The notes under the pieces were generated by a model, which was not told the DNA's origin, made no database searches, and was given only the letters and a program-made list of their open reading frames with translations. The position numbers and the translations under genes are program-made. Source: Nostoc sp. LPT (GTDB lineage Bacteria; Cyanobacteriota; Cyanobacteriia; Cyanobacteriales; Nostocaceae). From it: 64,000 nt of DNA. Location of the stretch: the NCBI RefSeq assembly GCF_017115165.1, contig NZ_JABXKF010000044.1, forward strand, positions 1 through 64,000, written 5' to 3'. Of the stretch, positions 29,316 through 38,177 are shown piece by piece. How positions within the stretch are numbered: the stretch's first letter is position 1; the number at the start of each line of letters is the position of its first letter.

Positions 29316-29484
29316 AGTATTAACCGAAACGAAACAATCGGGTCTAACAAAAGCTTGCAGGTGACGGTTTACAGCCGTGCCTGAAGCGAAACGTTGGGCT
29401 TTAGCACCAAAAGGGATTCGGTGATCGAGAAAAAAGTCAGGAGTAACAACAATATCAGCAACGATGGACAAGAAAGGCTCAACA

Positions 29485-30972
29485 ATGAGCATTGATCTGC
29501 GGATGCCAGTGCTGAACTGGATCAATGGTGAGTGGGTTGATTCAGCGCAGCATACCGATAGCATAAACCCAGCTACAGGTGAGGTTATTGGTACTTACGC
29601 GGATGGCGGACGTGAAGAGGCGGTTCAAGCGACTAATGCTGCAGTGCAGGCGTTCCGAGAATTAGACTGGAAGGAAAATCGGGCACTTCGTGCGCGAGTG
29701 CTGAATCAAATTGCCGATCGCTTTGAAGCCCAAAGAGATGAACTGATCGCGATTCTCTCGCTTGAAAACGGCAAAGTCCATGACGAAGCAGCGTTTGAAG
29801 TCGATATGATTCCCAGCAAATTTCGATACTGGGCATCGGTTGTGCTGACGGATTATGGACGGGCGATGGAAGTCCAACCCGGACACCTTTCGATTGTGAC
29901 TCGATCTCCAATCGGAGTTGCTGGAATCGTCGCACCGTTTAACTCGCCGCTTGTCCTGACTGTGCGATCTCTGGCACCTGCTCTTGCTGCTGGTGTTACA
30001 ACTGTTATTAAATTGCCGGGTAATACAGCACAGATCAACTATCTGTTTAGTAAAACCCTCGCTGAAGCTGCCGATTTACCGAAGGGCGTGATTAATGTCT
30101 TTAGTGAAAGCAGAGGCAGAGGCGGATCATCTTTTCTGATGGAGTCAAAGGATGTTCGAGTGATTAGCTTTACTGGAAGCACGAAGACAGGGAAGGCAAT
30201 TTCCGCAACAGGGGCAGCGACGCTCAAGCTGTTTCAGACCGAACTTGGAGGTAAGACGCCGATGATTATCTTCGAGGATGCCGATCTGGAGGCGGCTGCA
30301 CCAAAGGTTGAGAAGGCACTTACGACCTTTGCAGGTCAGTTCTGCATGACAGGTTCCCGGCTGTTGGTGCAGCGTGCTGTTGCCGATCGCTTTCGCACGC
30401 TGATCACCCAGCGACTGGAAAACGTTAAGACAGGACCTGCGTCCGATCCGTCCAGTGATATGGGACCTCTGATTGATAAGCCGAACGTCGCTCGTGTTGA
30501 CAAGATGGTGGAGGAGGCGATCGCCGCGGGCGCTAAGGTGCTTGTACGCGGCGGCCCAATTGTTGAAGGTCCACTCGCCAGCGGTGCCTTTTACCGTCCG
30601 ACTCTGCTGGAAGTGACCGATCCGAAAATGACGATTGTTCAGGAAGAGGTCTTCGGTTCAGTCCTGACGATGCAAATCTTCGATACTGAGGCAGAAGCGG
30701 TGCAGCTGGCAAACGATAGCGAGTATGGCTTGGCTGCGAGCATTTGGACTCGCGATGTTGACCGCCCATTGCGCGTCGCCCGCGAGATAGATGCAGGCAC
30801 GATCTGGATCAACGATTGGGCGATCGTTTGGGACGAGTTTGAAGAAGGCGGATTCAAGCGCAGCGGCAACGGCAGGCTGAATGGTCTGGCGGCGATGGAT
30901 GAATTCCTGGAGTACAAACATATCGCTTTCAACTCAGGAGTGATCCCTGGTGTTAGCGTTTCTGCCCAATAA
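29485..30972 (+). CDS. NAD(P)-dependent aldehyde dehydrogenase
   Basis: About 495 residues of the ALDH superfamily, oxidising an aldehyde to the acid. Visible are the N-terminal WINGEWVDS, the cofactor-site Lys in VTTVIKLPGN, the FTGSTKTGKAI loop, general base Glu in TELGGKTPM, nucleophile Cys in GQFCMTG and EEVFGSVLTM. The start is set at the ATG giving MSIDLRMPV since AGAAAGG precedes it; a frame from 29464 adds seven residues without a ribosome site. In the cassette it could oxidise an aldehyde released by the neighbouring enzymes. The substrate is unknown. Confidence 0.9.
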   Translation: MSIDLRMPVLNWINGEWVDSAQHTDSINPATGEVIGTYADGGREEAVQATNAAVQAFRELDWKENRALRARVLNQIADRFEAQRDELIAILSLENGKVHDEAAFEVDMIPSKFRYWASVVLTDYGRAMEVQPGHLSIVTRSPIGVAGIVAPFNSPLVLTVRSLAPALAAGVTTVIKLPGNTAQINYLFSKTLAEAADLPKGVINVFSESRGRGGSSFLMESKDVRVISFTGSTKTGKAISATGAATLKLFQTELGGKTPMIIFEDADLEAAAPKVEKALTTFAGQFCMTGSRLLVQRAVADRFRTLITQRLENVKTGPASDPSSDMGPLIDKPNVARVDKMVEEAIAAGAKVLVRGGPIVEGPLASGAFYRPTLLEVTDPKMTIVQEEVFGSVLTMQIFDTEAEAVQLANDSEYGLAASIWTRDVDRPLRVAREIDAGTIWINDWAIVWDEFEEGGFKRSGNGRLNGLAAMDEFLEYKHIAFNSGVIPGVSVSAQ

Positions 30973-31069
30973 TTCAGCTTGGATCTAAATCTTGAGTCCT
31001 TCTTAAATAAGCCTCACAACCATCAAACCCGACTATCAAGTTCGCATAAGCAGCCTTATAGGAACACGT

Positions 31070-31237
31070 ATGTCTAGTACACCTGTAAAAATCGTTCAAG
31101 CCCTTCTCAAAGACCCCACCAACCCTGAGGTCGTCAACCAGCTCGTCTCCCCTGACGCTGTCTACGTATCGCTCAACTACGATGATCCCGACTTGAAAAG
31201 CTCATACCTTGGGCAGACACCCATAGGAACCAAGTGA
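31070..31237 (+). pseudogene. Truncated duplicate of the SnoaL-like gene at 32399
   Basis: 55 codons. The stretch IVQALLKDPTNPEVVNQLVS, then PDAVYVSL, is nearly identical at DNA level to the start of the 32399 gene. A one-base loss in the AAAA run near 31196 shifts the frame, and the homology stops at about 31232 with TGA at 31235. Only the first third of the gene is present. The second exported hydrolase lies between this fragment and the full copy. Confidence 0.8.
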
Positions 31238-31246
31238 AGACTAATT

Positions 31247-32293
31247 ATGAACGGAATTAATAAACGCCTGAGTTTGATTTTGTCTGCCGTGTTACTTGCT
31301 CTTGCTCCACTCAGTGCAGTAGCTCAAGAAGTCAGTCCACCATCGATAGATACACCAGCTGCCATATCCAAGCTGGCCCTCACCAGGGTAAAAGAGCAGC
31401 GTCGCGGGCAATATGCCTATCCAGCCGGGTTTAAGAGTGACTACGTAGAGAGTAACGGTATCAAGCTGCACTACGTCAGCGCCGGATCGGGCAGTCCCAT
31501 CGTGTTTGTCCACGGTTTTGGTTCGACCTGGAAAATGTGGGAACCCGCCCTGAAAGCATTTGCTGGCACGCACCAGGTCATTGCCATTGATTTGCCCGGA
31601 CTTGGGCAATCGGAAGCCTCCCAGACTGGGTATAGCGCACAGGCTCTCTCCAGCTATCTGTTGACAGCCATCAAGAAATTGACGAGAGAGCCTATCATAT
31701 ATGTTTCCCATGATCTGAGCAATACAGCCTCCTATCCAATGGTCGCCAACAACCAGGATTACATCAAAAAAGTCGTATTCATGGATTCGCCAATTCCGGA
31801 CAAGGCGATGTGGACCTATCCGGGCTACACCCCGAAAGGTCCTGGCCTTGGTTGGCATTTCGGCTTTTTTAGCTACGGGGATATCGCCGAAAAATTGATA
31901 TCGAACGACCCTAAACTGTTTATGGCTTACTTTATACAAAGCTATGCTGGGAAAAAGGATATTTTCACTGATGCGTTACTCGACGAACTAATTGAGCCTT
32001 ACTCAAGGATCGAAAATTTGCACGCTGCTTTTAGCGGCTACTACAGATTTCACTCTGAATCCATCAAACAGAACGAAGCGCTGCTATCCGCTAATAAGCT
32101 GATTAGAATTCCATCCATGTCGATCAGCGGCGGCAAGGGCGTAGGAGACGTATTGCCCAAGCAAATGGCGGCACGTTTCGTGGAAGATAAAAAGAAATTC
32201 AGGGCCGTGATCTTGCCGGAATCTGGTCATTGGCTGATGGAAGAATCCGGCCCTGAGGTGATTGCTCTTCTAGCTGAATTCATCAAAGATTGA
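31247..32293 (+). CDS. Exported alpha/beta hydrolase
   Basis: 348 residues. A signal peptide (about 1-27, ending SAVAQE) indicates periplasmic location. The alpha/beta hydrolase core shows FVHGFGSTWKMWEPAL, AIDLPGLGQSEAS, an elbow-like YVSHDLSNTAS with Asp at the nucleophile position, and His in ESGHWLMEESGP. The elbow departs from the usual G-x-Nuc-x-G (S-H-D-L-S), so catalytic competence should be questioned. It is related to the 28272 hydrolase but divergent. It is bracketed by a partial and a full copy of a SnoaL-like gene. Confidence 0.8.
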   Translation: MNGINKRLSLILSAVLLALAPLSAVAQEVSPPSIDTPAAISKLALTRVKEQRRGQYAYPAGFKSDYVESNGIKLHYVSAGSGSPIVFVHGFGSTWKMWEPALKAFAGTHQVIAIDLPGLGQSEASQTGYSAQALSSYLLTAIKKLTREPIIYVSHDLSNTASYPMVANNQDYIKKVVFMDSPIPDKAMWTYPGYTPKGPGLGWHFGFFSYGDIAEKLISNDPKLFMAYFIQSYAGKKDIFTDALLDELIEPYSRIENLHAAFSGYYRFHSESIKQNEALLSANKLIRIPSMSISGGKGVGDVLPKQMAARFVEDKKKFRAVILPESGHWLMEESGPEVIALLAEFIKD

Positions 32294-32398
32294 ATGCGTC
32301 TTCCCCGCGAATCGCGGGACCCGAAGAGTTCTTCCGAGGCACTGACTTGCCGCAGAATCACTACTAGAAACTAACTGTAACTGAAAACGAACACACCC

Positions 32399-32866
32399 AT
32401 GTCAAACATCAACGTTGAAATCGTTCAAGCCCTTCTCAAAGACCCCACCAACCCTGAGGTCGTCAACCGACTCGTCTCCCCTGACGCCATCTACGTATCA
32501 CTCACCTATGATAATCCCGACCTAAAAAAGCTTATGCCTTGGGCAGGCACGCATAAAAATGGTCCGGCCAGCGTCCTCGAAGTTTTCCAGGAACTCAATA
32601 CCTTTTGGAACATCGAGGAGTTCGATATTCAGCAGATATTTGGCGAAGGTGAGAACGTCGCTGTCTTTGGCAGCTTCACCGTCCATTCGGTGAAACTCGA
32701 TAAAACGTTCATCTCTCCCTTCTCTGTCTTGGCGAAAGTGAAGAATGGCTTAGTCACCTACATGCAGTACATGGAGGACACCTTTGGTACAGGTTCGACC
32801 TTCCGATCGGGTGGTACTTGGACATTCCAGGGCAACCCAGACGGCAGCGAAGTATCAGTGCCGTAG
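32399..32866 (+). CDS. SnoaL-like/nuclear transport factor 2 family protein
   Basis: 155 residues of the ketosteroid-isomerase-like fold: VSPDAIYVSLTYDNPDLKKL, ASVLEVFQELNTFW, EGENVAVFGSFTVHS, FSVLAKVKNGLVTYMQYMED. It differs clearly from the 26195 protein. No ribosome site is evident (ACACACCC before the ATG). It is the last plus-strand gene of the LysR-linked run, which ends against a convergent gene. Confidence 0.8.
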   Translation: MSNINVEIVQALLKDPTNPEVVNRLVSPDAIYVSLTYDNPDLKKLMPWAGTHKNGPASVLEVFQELNTFWNIEEFDIQQIFGEGENVAVFGSFTVHSVKLDKTFISPFSVLAKVKNGLVTYMQYMEDTFGTGSTFRSGGTWTFQGNPDGSEVSVP

Positions 32867-32926
32867 CAAGGTGTCCCAGGTGAAAGCTCAGTATCGCCGC
32901 TCATTGGTTTTTATCAATCAAGCCGC

Positions 32927-33715
32927 TCAAAATGTGCTTTGAATGATTCCGCCATCTACTTGCAGCATGACTCCATTCACAAATGAGGCTGCTGGTGAAC
33001 TCAGAAATACCGCAACATTGGCAAACTCTTCTGGTGTCCCGATACGACCCAAAGGAACAGTCCCATTGATTCTAGCAATTTCTGCTTCTTTGGTTTCACC
33101 ACTTTTACTAATGCGGGCATTGAGCAATTCTTCTACCCGTTCTGTATATGTCCAGCCTGGTAGAATGCTGTTGACGCGAATTTTATCGCTACCCAGTTCT
33201 TTGCTGAGAGTTTTCGTTAAACCAATCACTGCTAATCGAATGGAATTAGATAAAACCAGATTTTTGGCTGGTTGTTTAGTTGAAGTTGAGGTAATGGTCA
33301 GAATTGCTGGTGCGGTAGATTGGCGTAAGTGAGGTAAAGCGTACTTTACCAGACGTACCGCACTCAGCAAAGTCAAGTTGATCGAAGTTTCCCAAGTTGC
33401 CAAATCAATATCGTCAAAAGTGCCAGCAGGTGGGCCTCCGGCGTTGGTAACGAGAACATCTAACCCGCCGAATTTTTCGACTGTGGCGTTAATTACCCGT
33501 TCAATATCTTCTTGACTGGTAACGTCTGCACGCAGAGATAGCACTTCTGTACCTGTTTCGCTGGCAATCTCCGCAGCAGTTTTGTCAATTAATTCACTGC
33601 GGGCGCAGATGGCAACTTTTGCACCCTCACGGGCAAATTGCCTCGCTGTAGCTTTGCCCAAACCTTTACTAGCAGCTGTCACTAAGGCGACTTTGCCACG
33701 GAGTTGCAAATCCAT
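32927..33715 (-). CDS. SDR family oxidoreductase with atypical active site
   Basis: 262 residues of the short-chain dehydrogenase fold: nucleotide-binding VTAASKGLGKATA, DVTSQEDIE, VTNAGGPPAGTF and a C-terminal FVNGVMLQVDGG. The canonical Tyr-x-x-x-Lys is not visible. After the Ser region (ITSTSTKQP) the sequence reads LVLSNSIRLAVIGLTKTL, as in a subgroup of FabG-like proteins. The start is the ATG giving MDLQLRGKVA with AAGAAG upstream; a longer frame adds 19 residues. It lies 19 bp after the nitroreductase gene and is the last gene of the cluster. Confidence 0.87.
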   Translation of the reverse strand: MDLQLRGKVALVTAASKGLGKATARQFAREGAKVAICARSELIDKTAAEIASETGTEVLSLRADVTSQEDIERVINATVEKFGGLDVLVTNAGGPPAGTFDDIDLATWETSINLTLLSAVRLVKYALPHLRQSTAPAILTITSTSTKQPAKNLVLSNSIRLAVIGLTKTLSKELGSDKIRVNSILPGWTYTERVEELLNARISKSGETKEAEIARINGTVPLGRIGTPEEFANVAVFLSSPAASFVNGVMLQVDGGIIQSTF

Positions 33716-33734
33716 AATCTTGATTCTTCTTAAT

Positions 33735-34556
33735 TTACAGTAACTTGAAGCCAAGGTTATTGAGAGCTTCACGCAAGCGATCGCGTCCTCTCAATGATTC
33801 TACAGTTGCGATGCGCTGGGCTGAGTGTTCTGACCAATCGCCAGCAATATTCATCTTTTGTTCAGTATAGAATTCTTTGATGATGTCATTGTAGTGAGCG
33901 ATCGCTTCTTCTTGTTCTGCCAATTTATAGGTTTCACGATGCAGTATCGCTGACTGGGGCAACCTTGGCTTAATCGCCGCTTCGACTTCTGGATTCGGAT
34001 AACCCACACACAGCCCAAATACAGCATACACAGAGGAAGGCAAATTCAATATCTCTGCTACCTCTTGGGGGCGGTTCCTGATTCCACCAATATATACTGT
34101 TCCTAAACCGAGTGACTCGGCTGCAACTGTGGCGTTTTGTGCTGCCAATGTTGCATCGATTGTTGCCATCACAAACATTTCCAAATATTCCAGGGCATCA
34201 TGAGATATGCCGCGACTGTCAGCAACGTGACTTAGACGCGCCAAATCTGCTAACCAAACTAAGAATAAAGGAACCTGCTTAATATGTTCTTGGTTTCCTG
34301 CTAGCTTGGATAACTCCTCTTTGCGCTGTTGATCTTCGACTGCTACCACACTCCAAGTTTGCAAATTAGAGGAAGTAGATGCAGATTGGGCGGCTGCAAT
34401 TAGCAATTCCAGAGTTCCCGGTGGTAAAGGAGCGGATAGATAAGACCGGATTGAACGGTGAGATAATAGTGCTGTTAGCGAATCATTCCATTCAATTTCC
34501 GGGTTGAAGGGAATTTCACCGTAGCGCGATCGCAGTAATTCTGTAGGATTAGTCAT
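33735..34556 (-). CDS. NfsA-type nitroreductase/flavin reductase
   Basis: 273 residues of the FMN-dependent nitroreductase superfamily: LLSHRSIRSYLSAPLPPGTL, AAQSASTSSNLQTWSVV, ESLGLGTVYIGGIRN, AVFGLCVGYPNPE and a C-terminal arm. The family reduces flavins, nitro compounds or quinones with NADPH. In a cluster with an SsuA-like protein it could supply reduced flavin to a monooxygenase, but none is encoded here. The ATG at 34556 is used; a TTG frame adds four residues. Confidence 0.87.
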   Translation of the reverse strand: MTNPTELLRSRYGEIPFNPEIEWNDSLTALLSHRSIRSYLSAPLPPGTLELLIAAAQSASTSSNLQTWSVVAVEDQQRKEELSKLAGNQEHIKQVPLFLVWLADLARLSHVADSRGISHDALEYLEMFVMATIDATLAAQNATVAAESLGLGTVYIGGIRNRPQEVAEILNLPSSVYAVFGLCVGYPNPEVEAAIKPRLPQSAILHRETYKLAEQEEAIAHYNDIIKEFYTEQKMNIAGDWSEHSAQRIATVESLRGRDRLREALNNLGFKLL

Positions 34557-34669
34557 AATCAATTCCAAGATTTACATTTCAAAAATTGACAGTTATTTTA
34601 TTACTAACACCAATTTCATTGGTAGGGACATACATCTGTATCTCCCTACACCCAATTCATTGCACCAAT

Positions 34670-35788
34670 TTAAGTTTTTGGTGAAAATGCAGCGTATTCT
34701 TCTTTTGTCAACACTGCATCCTTCACATTTATCTGTTTGGGAATTAGCTTCAATTTGTAATATGTATCCGCAACACCTTGTTGTAGATTTATTAAATTAT
34801 CATCAATTGGCACAAGACCAAAAGTCCGTCTATTAGTTGCTTTTTTCATCGTCTCTAAATCAATTCCTAACACAGGTGCGAGAGTTTTTGCTACTTCTTC
34901 TCGATTCTGTTTAGACCATTCTTCGAGATTTTGAATTTCCTCCAGTATCGCCTTGACAGTTTGGGGATTCTCACTGACAAATTTGCGAGTCATCAAATAA
35001 TATCCTCCCTGTTTATTAATTCCTGTGCCATCAATCAGGACTCTGGCTTTAGTTGCCTCCTGAGCCGCTGCATAAAATGGGTCCCAAATCACCCAGGCAT
35101 CTACACTCCCTTTTACAAATGCAGCGCGGGCATCAGCCGGAGCTAAATATTTCGGTTCAATATCAGTATATTTTAATCCCGCTTTTTCTAAAGCTTGGAC
35201 TAACAATAAGTGAGCGCTAGACCCTTTTTGAAAGGCAACTCTTTTGCCCTTCAGGTCAGCAACTTTTTGAATTTGTGAATTTTGAGGAACAAGAATTGCT
35301 GAACTAGCTGGAGTAGCCGCAGTACCAACAACATAAGTTAGTGATGTCCCTGCTGCTTGGGCAAATATTGGCGGTGATTCTCCCACAGGGCCGATGTCAA
35401 TACTACCCACATTCATGGCTTCTAGTAGTTGGGGTCCCGCTTGAAATTCAGTCCATTTTACAGTTATACCTTCTGGTGCTAAACGCTTTTCTAAAACACC
35501 TTTAGTTCTAAGTAAAATGGTCGATTTTTGATAACCAAATCTGACTACTGTTGCTTTACTGTCAGCAGAATTACCAACAGATGTGGCACTGGGATTAGGT
35601 GCATTAACAGTCGGTGTCGATGAACAAGCAGCAAATAGCAAGCTCAGACAAAGACCTGTAACAAAAGCCCCCACTATGGGTAAAGGAGGAGAAAAGAATA
35701 ATTTATGTTGGTTGTTAAAGGGGATATTCCTGAATTTTATCAACGATATCCACTTGGCGATGAAACGGCCAAAGATTTGATTAATCAT
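34670..35788 (-). CDS. ssuA: ABC transporter substrate-binding lipoprotein, aliphatic sulfonate type
   Basis: 372 residues. A hydrophobic segment ends in the lipobox LLFAACSS, so it is a periplasm-facing lipoprotein. The body is an NMT1/SsuA-like solute-binding protein: VVRFGYQKSTILLRTKGVLE, GPQLLEAMNVGSIDIGPVGE, VVGTAATPASSAILVP, KGKRVAFQKGSSAHLLLV and WVIWDPFYAAA. The ligand class (alkanesulfonates/taurine) is inferred from family. No permease or ATPase gene is adjacent in the window, so partners must lie elsewhere. It is mid-cluster with 113 bp to the nitroreductase. Confidence 0.85.
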   Translation of the reverse strand: MINQIFGRFIAKWISLIKFRNIPFNNQHKLFFSPPLPIVGAFVTGLCLSLLFAACSSTPTVNAPNPSATSVGNSADSKATVVRFGYQKSTILLRTKGVLEKRLAPEGITVKWTEFQAGPQLLEAMNVGSIDIGPVGESPPIFAQAAGTSLTYVVGTAATPASSAILVPQNSQIQKVADLKGKRVAFQKGSSAHLLLVQALEKAGLKYTDIEPKYLAPADARAAFVKGSVDAWVIWDPFYAAAQEATKARVLIDGTGINKQGGYYLMTRKFVSENPQTVKAILEEIQNLEEWSKQNREEVAKTLAPVLGIDLETMKKATNRRTFGLVPIDDNLINLQQGVADTYYKLKLIPKQINVKDAVLTKEEYAAFSPKT

Positions 35789-35940
35789 CAAAATGATTCT
35801 TGTGAACTATATTAATACTATAAACTTATAGGTTTACCGGAGTATATAAATAAATTTAGGTTCAATTGACATCAAAATAGCGGGAAGTGGGTTAACTTGA
35901 GACTTCCTCGCCTATTATGCTAATGCCAAAAAACACAGCA

Positions 35941-36702
35941 CTAATTTAGCAAATCAGGTTCTTCGCGCACAATCCGATCGTAAAGGGGCTGGAAACTGAA
36001 CCACCCACTTACATGTGACCCCACTTGAGTTTGTGTTAAACGGGCTGTTTCGTGTTTGATCGTAGTGGGTCTACCCGCAGCTTCTGCCAACAGTTGGCCT
36101 TGGCACGATCGCTCTAAGCTAATGTACCAAAAGGCAGCTTCATCTACCGTATGTCCCACAGTTAAAATGCTGTGGTTACGCAGAATTACGGCTTTATTTG
36201 ACCCTAAGGCTTGCGCCAGTCGCAGACCTTCAGAGGTTTCTAAAACCACCCCTGTGAAATCGTCAAATAGCGCATGGTCTTCGTAAAAAGCACAGGAATC
36301 TTGAGTCAAGGGGTCAAGGAGACGACCCAAACTTGACCAAGCTTTACCATACAGTGAATGGGCGTGAGCCGCGGCGATGACATCAGGTCGAGCTTCATGA
36401 ATCTGAGAATGGATGGCGAAAGCAGCTTGATTTATCTCAGCATCGCCTTTAACGACCTCACCTTCTGTGTTAACTAAAACCAGGTCAGAAACTCGGATAT
36501 GACCAAAGTATGTCCCGAATGGATTGACCCAGAAATGGTCTGTAAACTCAGGATCGCGAGCCGTAATATGGCCTGCGATTCCCTCGCTGAACCCAAACTT
36601 ACCAAACAGGCGAAAGGCGGCGGCGAGACGTTGCTTGCGGTGGAGGCGTTCGTCTTCAACTCGCTCGAATACAGGGGGCTGTGGTCTAATGTAACTGGAC
36701 AT
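35941..36702 (-). CDS. Class II aldolase/adducin family protein
   Basis: 253 residues. Zinc-ligand and catalytic motifs of the class II aldolase fold are present: FGFSEGIAGHITARDP, AAAHAHSLYGKAW and ILRNHSILTVG. The family includes fuculose- and ribulose-phosphate aldolases and many of unknown substrate. The start is the ATG giving MSSYIRPQPP with AAGAAG before it; it overlaps the 3' end of the cupin gene by 17 bp, so translation is probably coupled. A longer frame in the database-style reading (from 36876) would run far into the cupin gene. Confidence 0.87.
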   Translation of the reverse strand: MSSYIRPQPPVFERVEDERLHRKQRLAAAFRLFGKFGFSEGIAGHITARDPEFTDHFWVNPFGTYFGHIRVSDLVLVNTEGEVVKGDAEINQAAFAIHSQIHEARPDVIAAAHAHSLYGKAWSSLGRLLDPLTQDSCAFYEDHALFDDFTGVVLETSEGLRLAQALGSNKAVILRNHSILTVGHTVDEAAFWYISLERSCQGQLLAEAAGRPTTIKHETARLTQTQVGSHVSGWFSFQPLYDRIVREEPDLLN

Positions 36703-37357
36703 ATTCTTTTTCTTCTTCTTTACAGGGAGCGTTGGAATATCCAGAGCGAAAAGATTTGACGCTGTGAGATTCTGGGATGAACTGGTGGCGCAAAATACAA
36801 CCAGTATCATTACCCAGGATATGGATGGATACAGATGCACTCTGGGATGTGGTTTTGACGGCGTGGATATCACCATCCGGGGGTAAGAGGCAGTAGATAT
36901 CCCCTGGTTGAAGCGATCGCACTTCAGTTACTTGTAATTGTGCGTGTCCTTCGGCATCACCGCTATCTACACGGCGATAGAGTGTTTCTTCTTGATTACC
37001 TTTGTATAAACCAATCAATCCCCAGGCTAAATGGTCGTGGACGGGAGTTGTGGAACCTGGGGGAATCACCAAACTGAATACTGACAGGGAACGGTCTTTG
37101 GCACGATAAAGCAGCCATTGACCAATACCACCACCCATCCGGCTTTCAGGATTGACTTGGGCAAACTTTTGGGGTAGCCATTGCTGTTGGGCAAGGAGTT
37201 CTTGAAAATAGGGTTCTAGTCTAGCGAGAGTTTGTGTGCGATCGTCAACAGTGCTAGCGCTAATTTCCCGCACTGTTGCTACAAAGGATCGTAGTTCCTG
37301 GCTCTCAATAAACCATTGGTCTTCTGGTAACGGTTCTAAAATAGTGTGGTTCGTCAT
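36686..37357 (-). CDS. Cupin, cysteine dioxygenase-type thiol dioxygenase
   Basis: 223 residues of the cysteine-dioxygenase-like cupin group. Metal ligands are visible in TTPVHDHLAWGLIGLYKG (two His) and in GDIHAVKT (third His). Family members oxidise cysteine or 3-mercaptopropionate to sulfinates with Fe(II) and O2. AGAGGA precedes the ATG. It is the first gene of the minus-strand cluster and overlaps the aldolase gene. Together with the SsuA-like lipoprotein this suggests an organosulfur pathway. Confidence 0.85.
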   Translation of the reverse strand: MTNHTILEPLPEDQWFIESQELRSFVATVREISASTVDDRTQTLARLEPYFQELLAQQQWLPQKFAQVNPESRMGGGIGQWLLYRAKDRSLSVFSLVIPPGSTTPVHDHLAWGLIGLYKGNQEETLYRRVDSGDAEGHAQLQVTEVRSLQPGDIYCLLPPDGDIHAVKTTSQSASVSIHILGNDTGCILRHQFIPESHSVKSFRSGYSNAPCKEEEKEYVQLH

Positions 37358-37432
37358 CTATATTCCTCTGTTTAGGAGGCGACTAAGATTAACTAATTAC
37401 TAGTTCGTAATTCGTAATTCGTAATTAAGAAT

Positions 37433-37639
37433 TCAATTACGATTTATTTTAATACCAGGATGAATTTTAAAGCCAAGTTGCTCAAGTTTTAGATGAGAAA
37501 GGGACTCCTTCAGAATGATAGTAAAAGGATATCGCTGAAATACGGTAGCTTTACCTTGTGACAATAGTAGCCTAGCATGGCTGATGCGTACTGGATATAA
37601 CGGTTGTTGGTTGGCATCGAGAATGAATACTTTAGTCAT
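37433..37639 (-). pseudogene. Truncated IscB-family protein (PLMP/RRXRR region only)
   Basis: 68 codons. The N-terminus KVFILDANQQPLYP then HARLLLSQGKATVFQRYPFT matches the N-terminal domain of IscB-type, IS200/IS605-associated RuvC/HNH nucleases (PLMP motif here PLYP). It ends exactly where the first RuvC motif should begin: KIHPGIK in place of K-I-D-P-G-S-K, with the catalytic Asp changed to His, then stop. Bridge helix, HNH and the rest of RuvC are missing. It cannot be a nuclease. Confidence 0.75.
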
Positions 37640-38177
37640 GTAATTTTGAATTTTAGATTTGCGATCGTCAGATTGGGTAGTGGGGATTGGGAGAATTCCC
37701 TGACTGAGCTAGGGAACAAAAAAATCATTCTTCTCTGCCTCCTGCTCCCGTTCGGCTACGCTCACGGCAAACCTGCCCCTCTGCCCCTACTTAGCCGTGG
37801 GGCAAATAGTCTTATTAAAGATAAGAATGAGAGTCTAGATACCAACTCCAGCACTCTCGCCTTTACTGCTATTTAGGAATTTCCAAGGAATAAATCATCC
37901 AATTGTGTCGGGTGTCTCACAATCATTTGTAGTTGAATATTTTTATTGGGAAGTTTCTTAACTGTGATGTTAGCTCCCTTAAGTACGGTAAGTTGGTCGA
38001 ATAACCGTTGAATTTCTACAAGCAGAAATTATCACATCCAAATTTAAAAAGCAAGTCGATTGTCATAGTTATCGGTGGGAGCAACGTGAATATGGCATGA
38101 TGACCCCGATCGCATACCTGCATCAAAAGAAGGGACGTTCTTAAGAACGTCCTCGTAGTAAAATTCACAAACAATTG
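37640..38177. other. Intergenic region with repeats and a gene remnant
   Basis: At 37735-37800 lies a pyrimidine-rich stretch of short repeats (CTGCTCCCGTTCGGCTACGC type). From 38028 down to 37873 the minus strand has 51 open codons that look protein-like (LTVLKGANITVKKLPNKNIQ and LQMIVRHPTQLDDLF, then stop). There is no start codon, so this is probably the C-terminus of a lost gene I cannot name. Confidence 0.4.
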
